Shown piece by piece: positions 18,494 to 26,366 of a stretch of DNA of 64,000 nucleotides (position 1 is the first letter of the stretch; each line of letters starts with the position of its first letter). The DNA is taken from assembly GCF_002259415.1 (NCBI RefSeq), contig NZ_NPFY01000011.1, positions 186,001-250,000 on the forward strand. Reading direction: 5' to 3'. The notes under the pieces were generated by a model. The model made no database searches. It saw nothing but the letters and a program-made list of their open reading frames with translations, and was not told where the DNA came from. The position numbers were made by a program, and so were the translations under genes. This DNA is from Rhodococcus sp. 14-2470-1b (GTDB taxonomy: Bacteria; Actinomycetota; Actinomycetes; Mycobacteriales; Mycobacteriaceae).

Positions 18494-19809
18494 ACAGAAC
18501 CAGATCGCTGGCAGCGCGGGCGACCGCCTTGGTCGCGGTGGTGTCACTGGCCGCTGCCTGCGGCGCGGGAGGTAGAGACGAGGCCACCGAAACGTCGGAA
18601 GGTTCCACCGTCGGCATCACCGACACGTCGGTGAAAATCGGCGCCCACTTCCCTCTGACCGGTGTCGCCGCTCCCGGATACAGCGAAATCCCCACCGGCG
18701 CACAGGCATACTTCGACTACGTCAACGCCGCGGGCGGAATCAACGGCAGGCAGATCGAGTACGTCGTGCGCGACGACTCCTACGACCCGACGACCACGAC
18801 GCAGGTCGTCAACGAACTCGTGCTGCAGGACGAGGTGTTCGCGGTGGTCGGCGGACTCGGCACCGCGACGCACAGCGCCGTCATAGATTTCCTCAACGAA
18901 GAAGGCGTGCCGGATCTGTTCGTCTCCTCCGGCGCGATCATGTGGGGCAACGATCCGGCCAAGTATCCCAACACCTTCGGCTGGCAACCCGACTACCAGG
19001 TCGAGGGCAAGATCATCGGCGACTGGGTCAAGAAGAACCGCCCGGATGCCAAGGTGGGCTTGTACTTACAGGACGACGACCTCGGACGGGACAGTGAGGC
19101 AGCCGTCCGGCAGTATCTCGACGACCAGATCGTCGAAGTAGTCCGCTACACCTCCGGCAACACCGATGTCGCACCGCAGATCGCTGCACTCCAAGGTGCA
19201 GGCGCAGACCTGGTGCTCGGATTCGACGTCCCGTCGTACACCGCCCTGAGCCAGTTGACGGCGATGCGCCTCAACTACGACCCGGAATGGTTCTACTCCT
19301 CGATCGGATCCGACGTCGACCTCGTCGGTTCACTCCTCGGGCGGTTCTCCCAGGGCGCCGTGACCGACGGGAACCAATCACTCGAGGGCATGATCTCGCT
19401 CGAGTACATCCCCGGAATCGACTCACCCGAGAACCCCTGGACTCAACTGTGGCAGAAGGTGTGGGCGGAGAACGGCGACGGCCAACCTCTCACCAACTAC
19501 CGCATCTACGGCCTCAGCCAGGCATACGCATTCGTTCAAGCGTTGGAAGCAGCCGGCGAGAACCCCACCCGCGAAGGGATTGTCTCCGCAATCCAAGAGG
19601 GCGGCATGGACTTCGAAGGACCGCAACTCGCGCCTTTCCGATATTCGGACGACAGCCACCTCGGCATCTCCGGCGCAAGCGTGTACCAAATCGTGAACGG
19701 CGTACCCGAGTACCTGACGCCGGTCCTACAGACGGACATCGGAGACTCGGAAGTGGTCGAGTACACCGGAGAGGAGTCCACCCCGCCCGAAAGCGGAATT
19801 CCGGGCTGA
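18490..19809 (+). CDS. ABC transporter substrate-binding lipoprotein (Peripla_BP_6 type)
   Basis: 439 residues from ATG 18490. It has a lipoprotein signal: basic MNRTRSLAAR, hydrophobic stretch, and lipobox LAAAC with Cys22, so it is anchored to the outer face of the cell membrane. The mature part is a Leu/Ile/Val-type type I periplasmic binding fold: VKIGAHFPLTGVAAPG, YFDYVNAAGGINGRQIEYVV, then VFAVVGGLGTATHSAV and WQPDYQVEGKIIGDWV. Ligand is not certain; homologues bind branched-chain amino acids, amides or aromatic compounds. A strong terminator follows. Regulation by the divergent PucR protein is inferred. Confidence 0.92.
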   Translation: MNRTRSLAARATALVAVVSLAAACGAGGRDEATETSEGSTVGITDTSVKIGAHFPLTGVAAPGYSEIPTGAQAYFDYVNAAGGINGRQIEYVVRDDSYDPTTTTQVVNELVLQDEVFAVVGGLGTATHSAVIDFLNEEGVPDLFVSSGAIMWGNDPAKYPNTFGWQPDYQVEGKIIGDWVKKNRPDAKVGLYLQDDDLGRDSEAAVRQYLDDQIVEVVRYTSGNTDVAPQIAALQGAGADLVLGFDVPSYTALSQLTAMRLNYDPEWFYSSIGSDVDLVGSLLGRFSQGAVTDGNQSLEGMISLEYIPGIDSPENPWTQLWQKVWAENGDGQPLTNYRIYGLSQAYAFVQALEAAGENPTREGIVSAIQEGGMDFEGPQLAPFRYSDDSHLGISGASVYQIVNGVPEYLTPVLQTDIGDSEVVEYTGEESTPPESGIPG

Positions 19810-19833
19810 GGCGATTTCCCGCACGATTCACGA

Positions 19834-19872
19834 TCGGCAGATCCGTAAACCCCTCGCTGACGGATCTGCCGA
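19834..19872. terminator. Bidirectional terminator after the ABC operon
   Basis: A 13-bp perfect stem TCGGCAGATCCGT / ACGGATCTGCCGA with a 13-nt loop lies between the convergent ABC binding-protein gene and fadA2. There is no T tract. Confidence 0.75.
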
Positions 19873-19938
19873 CCATGTGCCCCCGGTGTCGAGCGCCTGT
19901 TCAGCGCTCGAAGTTCTTGCGGCTCAACGCTCGGTTAT

Positions 19939-21237
19939 CTAGCGCTCGATGATCGCGGTGACGCCCTGACCACCGGCTGCACAGATGGAGATCAGGCCAC
20001 GGCCCGAGCCCTTCTCCGCGAGCATCTTGGCCAGCGACGCAACGATGCGGCCACCAGTGGCTGCGAACGGATGGCCTGCAGCCAACGACGACCCGTTGAC
20101 GTTGAGCTTGCTGCGGTCGATGGAACCCAGAGCGCCGTCCAAGCCCAGACGCTCCTTGCAGTACTCGTCGCTCTCGAATGCCTGCAGCGTCGCGAGCACG
20201 ACGGATGCGAACGCCTCGTGGATCTCGTAGTAGTCGAAGTCCTGAAGCGTAAGCCCGTTGCGAGCCAGAAGACGCGGAATGGCGTAAGTCGGTGCCATCA
20301 GCAGTCCGTCCTTGAACGAGCTGTTGCCGTGGATGTAGTCCACCGCAGCGGTCTCGGAGTCCACCAGATGCGCCAGCACCGGAAGGTTGCGCTCCGACGC
20401 CCACTCGTCCGTCGACAACAGAGCGGCCGACGCGCCGTCGGTGAGAGGCGTCGAGTTACCTGCCGTCATGGTGGCGTCGCCCAGCTTGTTGCCGAACACT
20501 GGCTTGAGGGTCGACAGCTTCTCGACGGTCGAGCCTGGACGCAAGTTGTCGTCGCGGGTAAGCCCGAGGAACGGCGTCACCAGATCGTCGAAGAATCCGC
20601 GGTCGTAGGCGGCGGCCATGTTCTTGTGGCTCGCCGCAGCCAACTCGTCCTGATCCTCGCGGCGGACGCCGAACTCCTTGGCCGTGATAGCGGCGTGCTC
20701 GCCCATCGACAGTCCGGTACGAGGCTCGCCGTTGCGCGGGATCTCGATACCCAGCATGGACGGACGAACGTTACCGAGCAGCTTGATGCGATCGGTGGTG
20801 GTCTTCGCGCGATTGAGCGACAGAAGGAACTCACGGAGCTCGTCGTTGACGCCGATCGGCGCATCCGACGTGGTGTCGACGCCGCCGCCGATGCCCGCAT
20901 CGATACGTCCCGACGCGATGGCGTCGCCGACCGCGATGATCGACTGCAGCCCGGTGCCGCAGGCCTGCTGGATGTCGAACGCCGGGGTGTACGGACTCAA
21001 TGCGCTACCGAGCACGACCTCGCGGGTCAGGTTGAAATCACGCGAATGCTTGAGGACGGCACCTGCAGCAACCAGACCGAGCCGCTCACCCTGCAGGCCG
21101 AACCGGCTGACCAGCCCGTCGATGGTGGCAGTGAGCATATCCTGGTTGGAAGCCAGGGCGTACTTCTTGTCGGAGCGCGCGAACGGGATGCGGTTGCCAC
21201 CGACGATTGCGACCGGTCGTAGCTGCTTGCTTGTCAC
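19939..21237 (-). CDS. fadA2: Acetyl-CoA C-acyltransferase FadA2 (thiolase)
   Basis: 432 residues, ATG start. Thiolase signatures are intact: the nucleophile Cys93 in [10 protein letters not shown], the His of [16 protein letters not shown] near residue 388, and the second Cys near 419 in [17 protein letters not shown]. It cleaves 3-ketoacyl-CoA to acetyl-CoA and a shortened acyl-CoA, the last step of beta-oxidation. Divergent from fabG4-htdX across 132 bp that contains a palindromic operator candidate. The arrangement fadA2 divergent from fabG4-htdX is as I recall it from M. tuberculosis Rv0243-Rv0241c. Confidence 0.95.
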   Translation of the reverse strand: MTSKQLRPVAIVGGNRIPFARSDKKYALASNQDMLTATIDGLVSRFGLQGERLGLVAAGAVLKHSRDFNLTREVVLGSALSPYTPAFDIQQACGTGLQSIIAVGDAIASGRIDAGIGGGVDTTSDAPIGVNDELREFLLSLNRAKTTTDRIKLLGNVRPSMLGIEIPRNGEPRTGLSMGEHAAITAKEFGVRREDQDELAAASHKNMAAAYDRGFFDDLVTPFLGLTRDDNLRPGSTVEKLSTLKPVFGNKLGDATMTAGNSTPLTDGASAALLSTDEWASERNLPVLAHLVDSETAAVDYIHGNSSFKDGLLMAPTYAIPRLLARNGLTLQDFDYYEIHEAFASVVLATLQAFESDEYCKERLGLDGALGSIDRSKLNVNGSSLAAGHPFAATGGRIVASLAKMLAEKGSGRGLISICAAGGQGVTAIIER

Positions 21238-21283
21238 TTTTCGTCTCCAAACATCGTGGAAAAAGACCCTGGTGGAGATTCAT

Positions 21284-21299
21284 CTTACTGGCGAGTAAG
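21284..21299. promoter_or_regulatory. Palindromic operator candidate between fadA2 and fabG4
   Basis: CTTACTGGCGAGTAAG is a perfect 6+4+6 palindrome, in the CTTAC-N6-GTAAG form that also occurs next to the tetR start (24301-24318). It lies 46 bp from the fadA2 start and 70 bp from the fabG4 start, suited to control both. TetR-family operator is the most likely role. Confidence 0.65.
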
Positions 21300-21369
21300 T
21301 TGGTTGTCGACACCCGGTCGTGCGCTCCCTGCTCCACACGAGGGAGGCGCCAATTCGAAAGGTAGGACA

Positions 21370-22716
21370 GTGGCAGCCACCAAGGGAGCCCCAGACCTTT
21401 ACTCCACGTTCCTGGCGTCCGCGCCCGGAGCCTTCATCGCCAAGCAAGCAGGTCTGCCGCAGCCCGAGAAGCTGCGCCGCTACAAGGCGGGGGAACCGCC
21501 ACTTGCCGGGCCTGTGCTCATCGGCGGAAGCGGCCGACTCGTCGAGCCGCTGCGCGAACTGCTGTCGGACTACCCCCAGGCGCAGGCACACGACACCAAG
21601 TACGGCGCCCTGGTCTTCGACGCCACCGGCATCGGCAACGTCTCCGAGCTCGAACAGCTGTTCCAGTTCTTCCAGCCTGTCATCCGCAACCTCGCGCCGT
21701 CCGCACGCGTCGTCGTCATCGGCACGACGCCGGAAGAGACCGCGAGCGTCGACGAGCACGTCGCCCAGCGAGCACTCGAAGGATTCACCCGCAGTGTGGG
21801 CAAAGAGGTCAAGCGCGGCGCGACGGCTCAGCTCGTCTACATCTCCCCGAAAGCATCGACCGGGCTGTCCGGCCTCGAATCCACACTTCGCTTCCTGCTG
21901 TCGGCAAAGTCCGCATTCGTCGACGGCCAGGTCATCGCCGTAGGTGACGCCGACTCCGAGGCACCCGCATCCTGGGACAAGCCCCTCGCAGGCAAGGTAG
22001 CGGTCGTCACCGGCGCAGCCCGCGGCATCGGTGCCACCATCGCCGAGGTTCTCTCGCGCGACGGCGCCACCGTCATCGCAGCCGACATCCCCGCCGCCGG
22101 TGAGGCACTGTCCGAGACCGCGAACAAGGTCGGCGGCACCTCCCTCGCCCTCGACGTGACGGCGCCCGACGCCGGCGAGGTCCTCTCCAAGCACCTGCTC
22201 GAACGCCACGGCGGCGCGGACATCATCGTCCACAACGCAGGCATCACCCGCGACAAGACGCTCGCCAACATGGACGACAGCCGCTGGAACTCGGTCATCG
22301 GCGTCAACCTGGCTGCGCCGCAGCGCATCACCGACCAACTCGTGGCATCAGGAGCACTCAAGGAAGGCGGACGCGTCGTCGACGTCTCCTCCATCGCAGG
22401 AATTGCAGGCAACCGCGGCCAGACCAACTACGGCACGTCCAAGGCAGGCGTCATCGGCCTCGTGCACGCCTCGGCGCCGGTTCTCGCGAAGAAGAACATC
22501 ACCATCAACGCCGTCGCACCCGGATTCATCGAGACCGCGATGACGGCCGCGATTCCGTTCGCGACACGCGAGGCAGGCCGACGCATGAGCTCGCTGTTGC
22601 AGGGCGGCCAGACCGTCGACGTCGCAGAGCTGGTGTCCTACTTCGCCTCTCCCGCATCCAACGCCGTCACCGGACAGATCGTCCGAGTCTGCGGCCAGAG
22701 CCTTCTCGGCGCATGA
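21370..22716 (+). CDS. fabG4: 3-oxoacyl-ACP/CoA reductase FabG4 (high-molecular-weight FabG)
   Basis: 448 residues from GTG 21370 (AAAGGTAGGA precedes it); M. tuberculosis FabG4 has 454 as recalled. The N-terminal flavodoxin-like domain (residues 1-200) starts [18 protein letters not shown] and contains [19 protein letters not shown]. The C-terminal SDR domain has the nucleotide motif [14 protein letters not shown] and active-site residues in [17 protein letters not shown], with Tyr354 and Lys358. It reduces 3-ketoacyl thioesters with NADH in an alternative fatty-acid elongation/oxidation route with HtdX. Stop overlaps htdX start (ATGA). Confidence 0.95.
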   Translation: MAATKGAPDLYSTFLASAPGAFIAKQAGLPQPEKLRRYKAGEPPLAGPVLIGGSGRLVEPLRELLSDYPQAQAHDTKYGALVFDATGIGNVSELEQLFQFFQPVIRNLAPSARVVVIGTTPEETASVDEHVAQRALEGFTRSVGKEVKRGATAQLVYISPKASTGLSGLESTLRFLLSAKSAFVDGQVIAVGDADSEAPASWDKPLAGKVAVVTGAARGIGATIAEVLSRDGATVIAADIPAAGEALSETANKVGGTSLALDVTAPDAGEVLSKHLLERHGGADIIVHNAGITRDKTLANMDDSRWNSVIGVNLAAPQRITDQLVASGALKEGGRVVDVSSIAGIAGNRGQTNYGTSKAGVIGLVHASAPVLAKKNITINAVAPGFIETAMTAAIPFATREAGRRMSSLLQGGQTVDVAELVSYFASPASNAVTGQIVRVCGQSLLGA

Positions 22717-23570
22717 GCGTCGTCCAGCTCACGGAGCAGCCGAAGACGTCGGAGATCTACACTTCCGCCGCGCTCGGAGCCCTGCCGTTCCTCGGCTCGA
22801 AGTCCACCACGGCACCGTCGACGGTGTACGAACTCCGCGGACTTCGCGTCGACCCCGACAACCTGGCCGCGTACAGCCGGGCCACCGGTCTGCGGTTCGG
22901 TGACACTCTGCCGGTCACGTATCCGTTCACGCTCGTCTTCCCGACGGTCATGAAACTGATGGTGTCCAAGGCATTTCCGTTCGCCGCCATCGGATCGGTA
23001 CACGCCGAGAACGTCATCGAGCAATACCGGGCCATCTCGTCGTCGGAACCACTCGACATCAGGGTGCACGCAGAGAACCTGCGCGAACACCGCAAGGGCC
23101 TGCTGATCGACGTGATCAGCGAAGTCAGCGTCGGACGCGAGCTCGTCTGGAAGCAGACCTCGAGCTTCCTGAGCCTGCAGAAGACCTCCCTCTCCGGCGG
23201 TCCTCGTGAAGCTCCACCCGCCGACGAGGTCCCGCCGCCCCCGACGCGCACACTGCGAGTGGATCAGAAGACCATCAGCAAGTACGCGGCCGTCTCCGGC
23301 GACCGCAACCCCATCCACGTGTCATCGTTGGGCGCCAAAGCTTTCGGCTTCCCGCGGACCATTGCACACGGAATGTGGAGCGCAGCAGCGGTACTGCAGG
23401 TCATCGAAGGTCGCATCCCTGACAAAGTGACCTACAATGTCCGCTTCGGCAAGCCCATCGTCCTGCCCGCAACGGTCAACCTCTACGCCGAATCCGTCGG
23501 CGCCGGCTGGGACCTGTCACTCAAGAACCCCAAGAAGGGTTACCCCCACCTCACCGCAACCCTGCGATAG
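22713..23570 (+). CDS. htdX: 3-hydroxyacyl-thioester dehydratase HtdX (MaoC-like)
   Basis: 285 residues, ATG overlapping the fabG4 stop. Double hot-dog protein: an N-terminal degenerate half ([20 protein letters not shown]) and a C-terminal catalytic half with the R-specific hydratase motif, [19 protein letters not shown] (catalytic Asp and His) followed by [14 protein letters not shown]. It hydrates or dehydrates enoyl/3-hydroxyacyl-CoA or ACP. Translational coupling and conserved adjacency with fabG4 indicate a two-enzyme reductase-dehydratase module. Confidence 0.95.
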   Translation: MSVVQLTEQPKTSEIYTSAALGALPFLGSKSTTAPSTVYELRGLRVDPDNLAAYSRATGLRFGDTLPVTYPFTLVFPTVMKLMVSKAFPFAAIGSVHAENVIEQYRAISSSEPLDIRVHAENLREHRKGLLIDVISEVSVGRELVWKQTSSFLSLQKTSLSGGPREAPPADEVPPPPTRTLRVDQKTISKYAAVSGDRNPIHVSSLGAKAFGFPRTIAHGMWSAAAVLQVIEGRIPDKVTYNVRFGKPIVLPATVNLYAESVGAGWDLSLKNPKKGYPHLTATLR

Positions 23571-23592
23571 GTACAGTTCCACCCCCTTCCGG

Positions 23593-23643
23593 GACCGAAC
23601 GTACCGTTCGGTCACTTCAAGTGACCGAACGGCACGTTCGCTC
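23593..23643. terminator. Triple inverted-repeat terminator between htdX and tetR
   Basis: The half-site GACCGAACG / CGTTCGGTC occurs repeatedly here. The left palindrome is GACCGAACG-TAC-CGTTCGGTC (23593-23613), and the central hairpin has arms CCGTTCGGTCACTT and AAGTGACCGAACGG around one base (23604-23632), with a third partial arm CGTTCGCTC. It sits between the 3' ends of convergent genes, so a bidirectional terminator is most likely. The alternative is a cluster of regulator sites. Confidence 0.65.
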
Positions 23644-23664
23644 CCACAACGAGGGGTGCGCCGA

Positions 23665-24270
23665 CTACTGCGTCGGAGCGGTTTTCTTACCTGCCAGACC
23701 GCGCCACGCGAGGTTTTCCAGCAGGTCAGCGGCGGCGTCGACTTCGATTTCCCCGCCGGCGACGCGGTCGGCGACGGCTTCGCCTGCACCGACGAGGGCT
23801 ACTGCCATGAGGGAGAAGTTCTGATCCGGATCCGGTTCCTTGGTGCTCATCTCGAGCAGACGGGCCGTCAGTTCGATCAGTCTGTCCCGACTGCTCTGGA
23901 CCTGTGAGGCGAAGGCGCTCTGACCTATCGCCTGCCGGTACAGCACCATCCAGGACTTACGGTTCTCGCCGACGAATCCGAGGAAGCCGAGAAGTGCGCG
24001 TCGGAGCTGTTCGCGTGGAGTGAGGGTGGGGTCTGCAGCGGGTGTGAGTGCCTCGACGAATTTGACGCCTTCGCGGTTGATGCACGCCGCGAACAGCTCG
24101 TCCTTCGAGCCGTAGTACAAGTACAGCATGGGCTTGGAGATCGCTGCCTTCTTGGCGATCGCATCCATGGAGGTCTCGTGAAACCCGTTGTCGGAGAACA
24201 CGTCGACTGCCGCGTCGAGCATCTGCTGCTCACGTACGGCGCGCGGCAGTCGCTTGGTGCCACCAGCCAT
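23665..24270 (-). CDS. TetR/AcrR-family transcriptional regulator
   Basis: 201 residues, ATG start. The N-terminal TetR HTH is clear: REQQMLDAAVDVFSDNGFHE, then MDAIAKKAAISKPMLYLYYG and SKDELFAACI. The C-terminal ligand domain contains AFASQVQSSRDRLIELTAR. Located beside lpqI and near htdX-fabG4, as is Rv0238 in M. tuberculosis (recalled). A CCTTAC-N6-GTAAGG palindrome 31-48 bp upstream of its start and the same motif between fadA2 and fabG4 suggest it represses itself and the lipid genes, probably releasing on an acyl-CoA; this is inference. Confidence 0.92.
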   Translation of the reverse strand: MAGGTKRLPRAVREQQMLDAAVDVFSDNGFHETSMDAIAKKAAISKPMLYLYYGSKDELFAACINREGVKFVEALTPAADPTLTPREQLRRALLGFLGFVGENRKSWMVLYRQAIGQSAFASQVQSSRDRLIELTARLLEMSTKEPDPDQNFSLMAVALVGAGEAVADRVAGGEIEVDAAADLLENLAWRGLAGKKTAPTQ

Positions 24271-24300
24271 GAGTCCTCCAAACCGATATCGAACTCATGA

Positions 24301-24318
24301 CCTTACTCCACGGTAAGG
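24301..24318. promoter_or_regulatory. Palindromic operator candidate upstream of tetR
   Basis: CCTTACTCCACGGTAAGG has perfect 6-bp arms around a 6-bp centre, the same CTTAC-N6-GTAAG consensus as the fadA2/fabG4 site. It lies 31 bp upstream of the tetR start, a position suited to autorepression. Confidence 0.65.
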
Positions 24319-24392
24319 AGGCCTGCGTCACTACTGTGCCTGCCCGATGAATGCCGCGGCGCCGGAACCATCCAGCAGGCACCCGGATAGTT

Positions 24393-25559
24393 CTAACAGA
24401 CGCCCTTGAAGCGAGCGACCGTCGCTGCGGACTCGTCGACCTGCGCTGCATCGAGGCGTCCCGTCGCGACGGCGTCCTCCAGATTGTCGAGTACCTGCGG
24501 AACGTCGTCGGTGGTGAGCCACAGAGCGACATCCGCGCCTGCGACGAGAGCTGCTTCGACGGCCGCGACGATGCCCAGCCGGTCGGTGATGGCCGCCATG
24601 CCGCTGAGGTCGTCGGTGAAGATCGGGCCGGTGAAAGGCGCCGCGCCGTACCCGACTCCGTCGCGCAGCAGCGACATCGCCGCTGGGCTGATGCTGGCAG
24701 GTTCACCCGGCTCGGTCAGGCCCGGTACATCGAGGTGACCCACCATCACGCCGACACCACCGGTGGACAGTTGCGCGAACGGGATCAGATCCGACTGGAT
24801 CAATTCCTCCAGCGGGGGCGTCGTCACCGCACCGGTGTGCGAATCTCCGGACGCGGAACCATGTCCGGGGAAGTGCTTGATGACGGGCTGAACGCCGGCG
24901 TCGCGCAAGCCCTGCGCGTAGGCACCGGCGTACGCGACGACCTGAATCGGGTCCGCGGAGTACGAACGGTCGCCGATCACCGAATCGTTCGGTTGGCTGC
25001 TGACGTCGACGACCGGCGCGTAGTCGACGGTGATCCCGAGGTCTCGCAAACCACGGCCGCGTTCGAGGGCCATGCGGTACGTGGCGTCGACGGACATCGT
25101 CAATGCCGTCCGGCGTGCCGACGGGTCCTCGCCCAGCAGATCCGCGACGCGGGACACTCGCCCGCCTTCCTCGTCGATGGTGACCATCGGAGGCACTGCT
25201 GCTGCGGCATCGATCTGCGGAACCTCGCGATTGGCGAGCGTCGCCGTATCCGTCCAGCTTCCGATGAAGATCCCGCCCACTTGTTCCCGAGCCATGATGT
25301 CGACGGCATCGGCCGTCCCGGTGACGCCGACGGTCAGCAGCTGGGCCAATCGCTGACGCTCGCTCAGCGTTTCGACGAAGGCCTCGCAGGAATTCACCGG
25401 AGCGTCGGTGGTGGGGGGAAGGGTGGTCGTGGTGGTCGTAGTCGGCGGCAATGCGGACTCCGTAGCCGCAGGAACCGGGTCACCGGACGAACACGAGGCC
25501 GTGAATCCGACCCCGATCACCACTGCAGCGACCGCGACGGGCGATCGGAATTTCCTCAT
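24393..25559 (-). CDS. lpqI: Glycoside hydrolase family 3 lipoprotein LpqI (beta-N-acetylglucosaminidase)
   Basis: 388 residues from ATG 25559; the frame is open upstream but that part is antisense to the stress-protein gene. Lipoprotein signal MRKFRSPVAVAAVVIG with lipobox TASC (Cys23), then a Thr/Pro linker. The GH3/NagZ barrel shows TIDEEGGRVSRVAD, then the catalytic-region motif PVIKHFPGHGSASGDSH and TDDLSGMAAI. LpqI releases GlcNAc from muropeptides for cell-wall recycling in mycobacteria. Divergent from the stress protein gene. Confidence 0.93.
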   Translation of the reverse strand: MRKFRSPVAVAAVVIGVGFTASCSSGDPVPAATESALPPTTTTTTTLPPTTDAPVNSCEAFVETLSERQRLAQLLTVGVTGTADAVDIMAREQVGGIFIGSWTDTATLANREVPQIDAAAAVPPMVTIDEEGGRVSRVADLLGEDPSARRTALTMSVDATYRMALERGRGLRDLGITVDYAPVVDVSSQPNDSVIGDRSYSADPIQVVAYAGAYAQGLRDAGVQPVIKHFPGHGSASGDSHTGAVTTPPLEELIQSDLIPFAQLSTGGVGVMVGHLDVPGLTEPGEPASISPAAMSLLRDGVGYGAAPFTGPIFTDDLSGMAAITDRLGIVAAVEAALVAGADVALWLTTDDVPQVLDNLEDAVATGRLDAAQVDESAATVARFKGVC

Positions 25560-25643
25560 GCCCCGACCGTAGCGGAGTGGTCCCACACAGCTGTACGCGC
25601 GCAGTAACCTAGGGACAAAAGCGACACGAGGAGGGACTACGAG

Positions 25644-26111
25644 ATGCCCGCAGACCTGATTCTCATTGCCTACGACGGCTCCGACAACGCCAAGCGTGCC
25701 ATCGAGTACGCCGGCCGATTCCTGACGACGACGAGGGCGATCGTCGTCACCGCATGGGAACCGATGGTGCGCCAAGCAGCGCGAATGTCCGGACTGTCCG
25801 GGGTCATGCAACCCGAGTGGGTTCCCGACGACGAGGCCGAGGATGTGGCGCTCACCGACGCGAAGGTGACCAACGACGAGGGCGTTCGCCTCGCCCAGCA
25901 GGCCGGCCTTCAGGTCGAGGGCCACTGCACGGAATGCACGACGGCGATCTGGAGCGCCATCGTGGAGAAGGCCGACGATCTCGACGTGGACATCATCGTC
26001 ACCGGCACTCGCGGCACGACGGGGTTGCGTTCGCTTCTCCAGAGCTCGGTCGCGGACCATGTGCTGCGCCACAGTCACCGGCCTGTCCTGATCGTGCCGC
26101 CTGGAAAGTAG
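25644..26111 (+). CDS. Universal stress protein (UspA domain)
   Basis: 155 residues, ATG behind GAGGAGGG. A single UspA domain: N-terminal DLILIAYDGSDNAKRAIEYA with the conserved Asp, and the C-terminal ATP-binding-type motif G-2x-G-9x-G-S/T partly visible in IIVTGTRGTTGLRSLLQSSV followed by ADHVLRHSHRPVLIVPPG. Such proteins bind ATP and modulate growth under stress; the specific role is not evident. Confidence 0.9.
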   Translation: MPADLILIAYDGSDNAKRAIEYAGRFLTTTRAIVVTAWEPMVRQAARMSGLSGVMQPEWVPDDEAEDVALTDAKVTNDEGVRLAQQAGLQVEGHCTECTTAIWSAIVEKADDLDVDIIVTGTRGTTGLRSLLQSSVADHVLRHSHRPVLIVPPGK

Positions 26112-26195
26112 ACGCGCGTGCGCTCCGGCTATCGGGCCTGCGGGTGATAGCGTGAGCCGCGCACGCGTGCCAGTCGACGAAAGTGGAGAACCGAG

Positions 26196-26366
26196 ATGAA
26201 GTTCGCTGTCCCGGGAGTTGTTGCTGCGGTAGTCGGCGCTGTGCTCGGTGCCGGGGTGGTATTCGGAGTAACTGCTGCGGCGGCCGACAACACACGTCCC
26301 GAGATCGATCGCTCCGGCAATGCTGATTCGTCCCTGCTGAACCAGGTTGAGTACGGCAGCCGCTGA
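26196..26366 (+). CDS. DUF2613 small secreted/membrane protein (Rv0236A-like)
   Basis: 56 residues, ATG 26196 behind AGTGGAGAA, TGA at 26364-26366. It has one hydrophobic segment (GVVAAVVGAVLGAGVVFGVT) that serves as signal or anchor, and a short outer tail ending SLLNQVEYGSR. The tail LLNQVEYG matches the end of Rv0236A (LNRVEYG) as I recall it, and DUF2613 genes always sit beside aftD. Its end overlaps the aftD start by 20 bp, so translation is coupled. Function unknown; a partner of AftD is a reasonable inference. Confidence 0.85.
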   Translation: MKFAVPGVVAAVVGAVLGAGVVFGVTAAAADNTRPEIDRSGNADSSLLNQVEYGSR

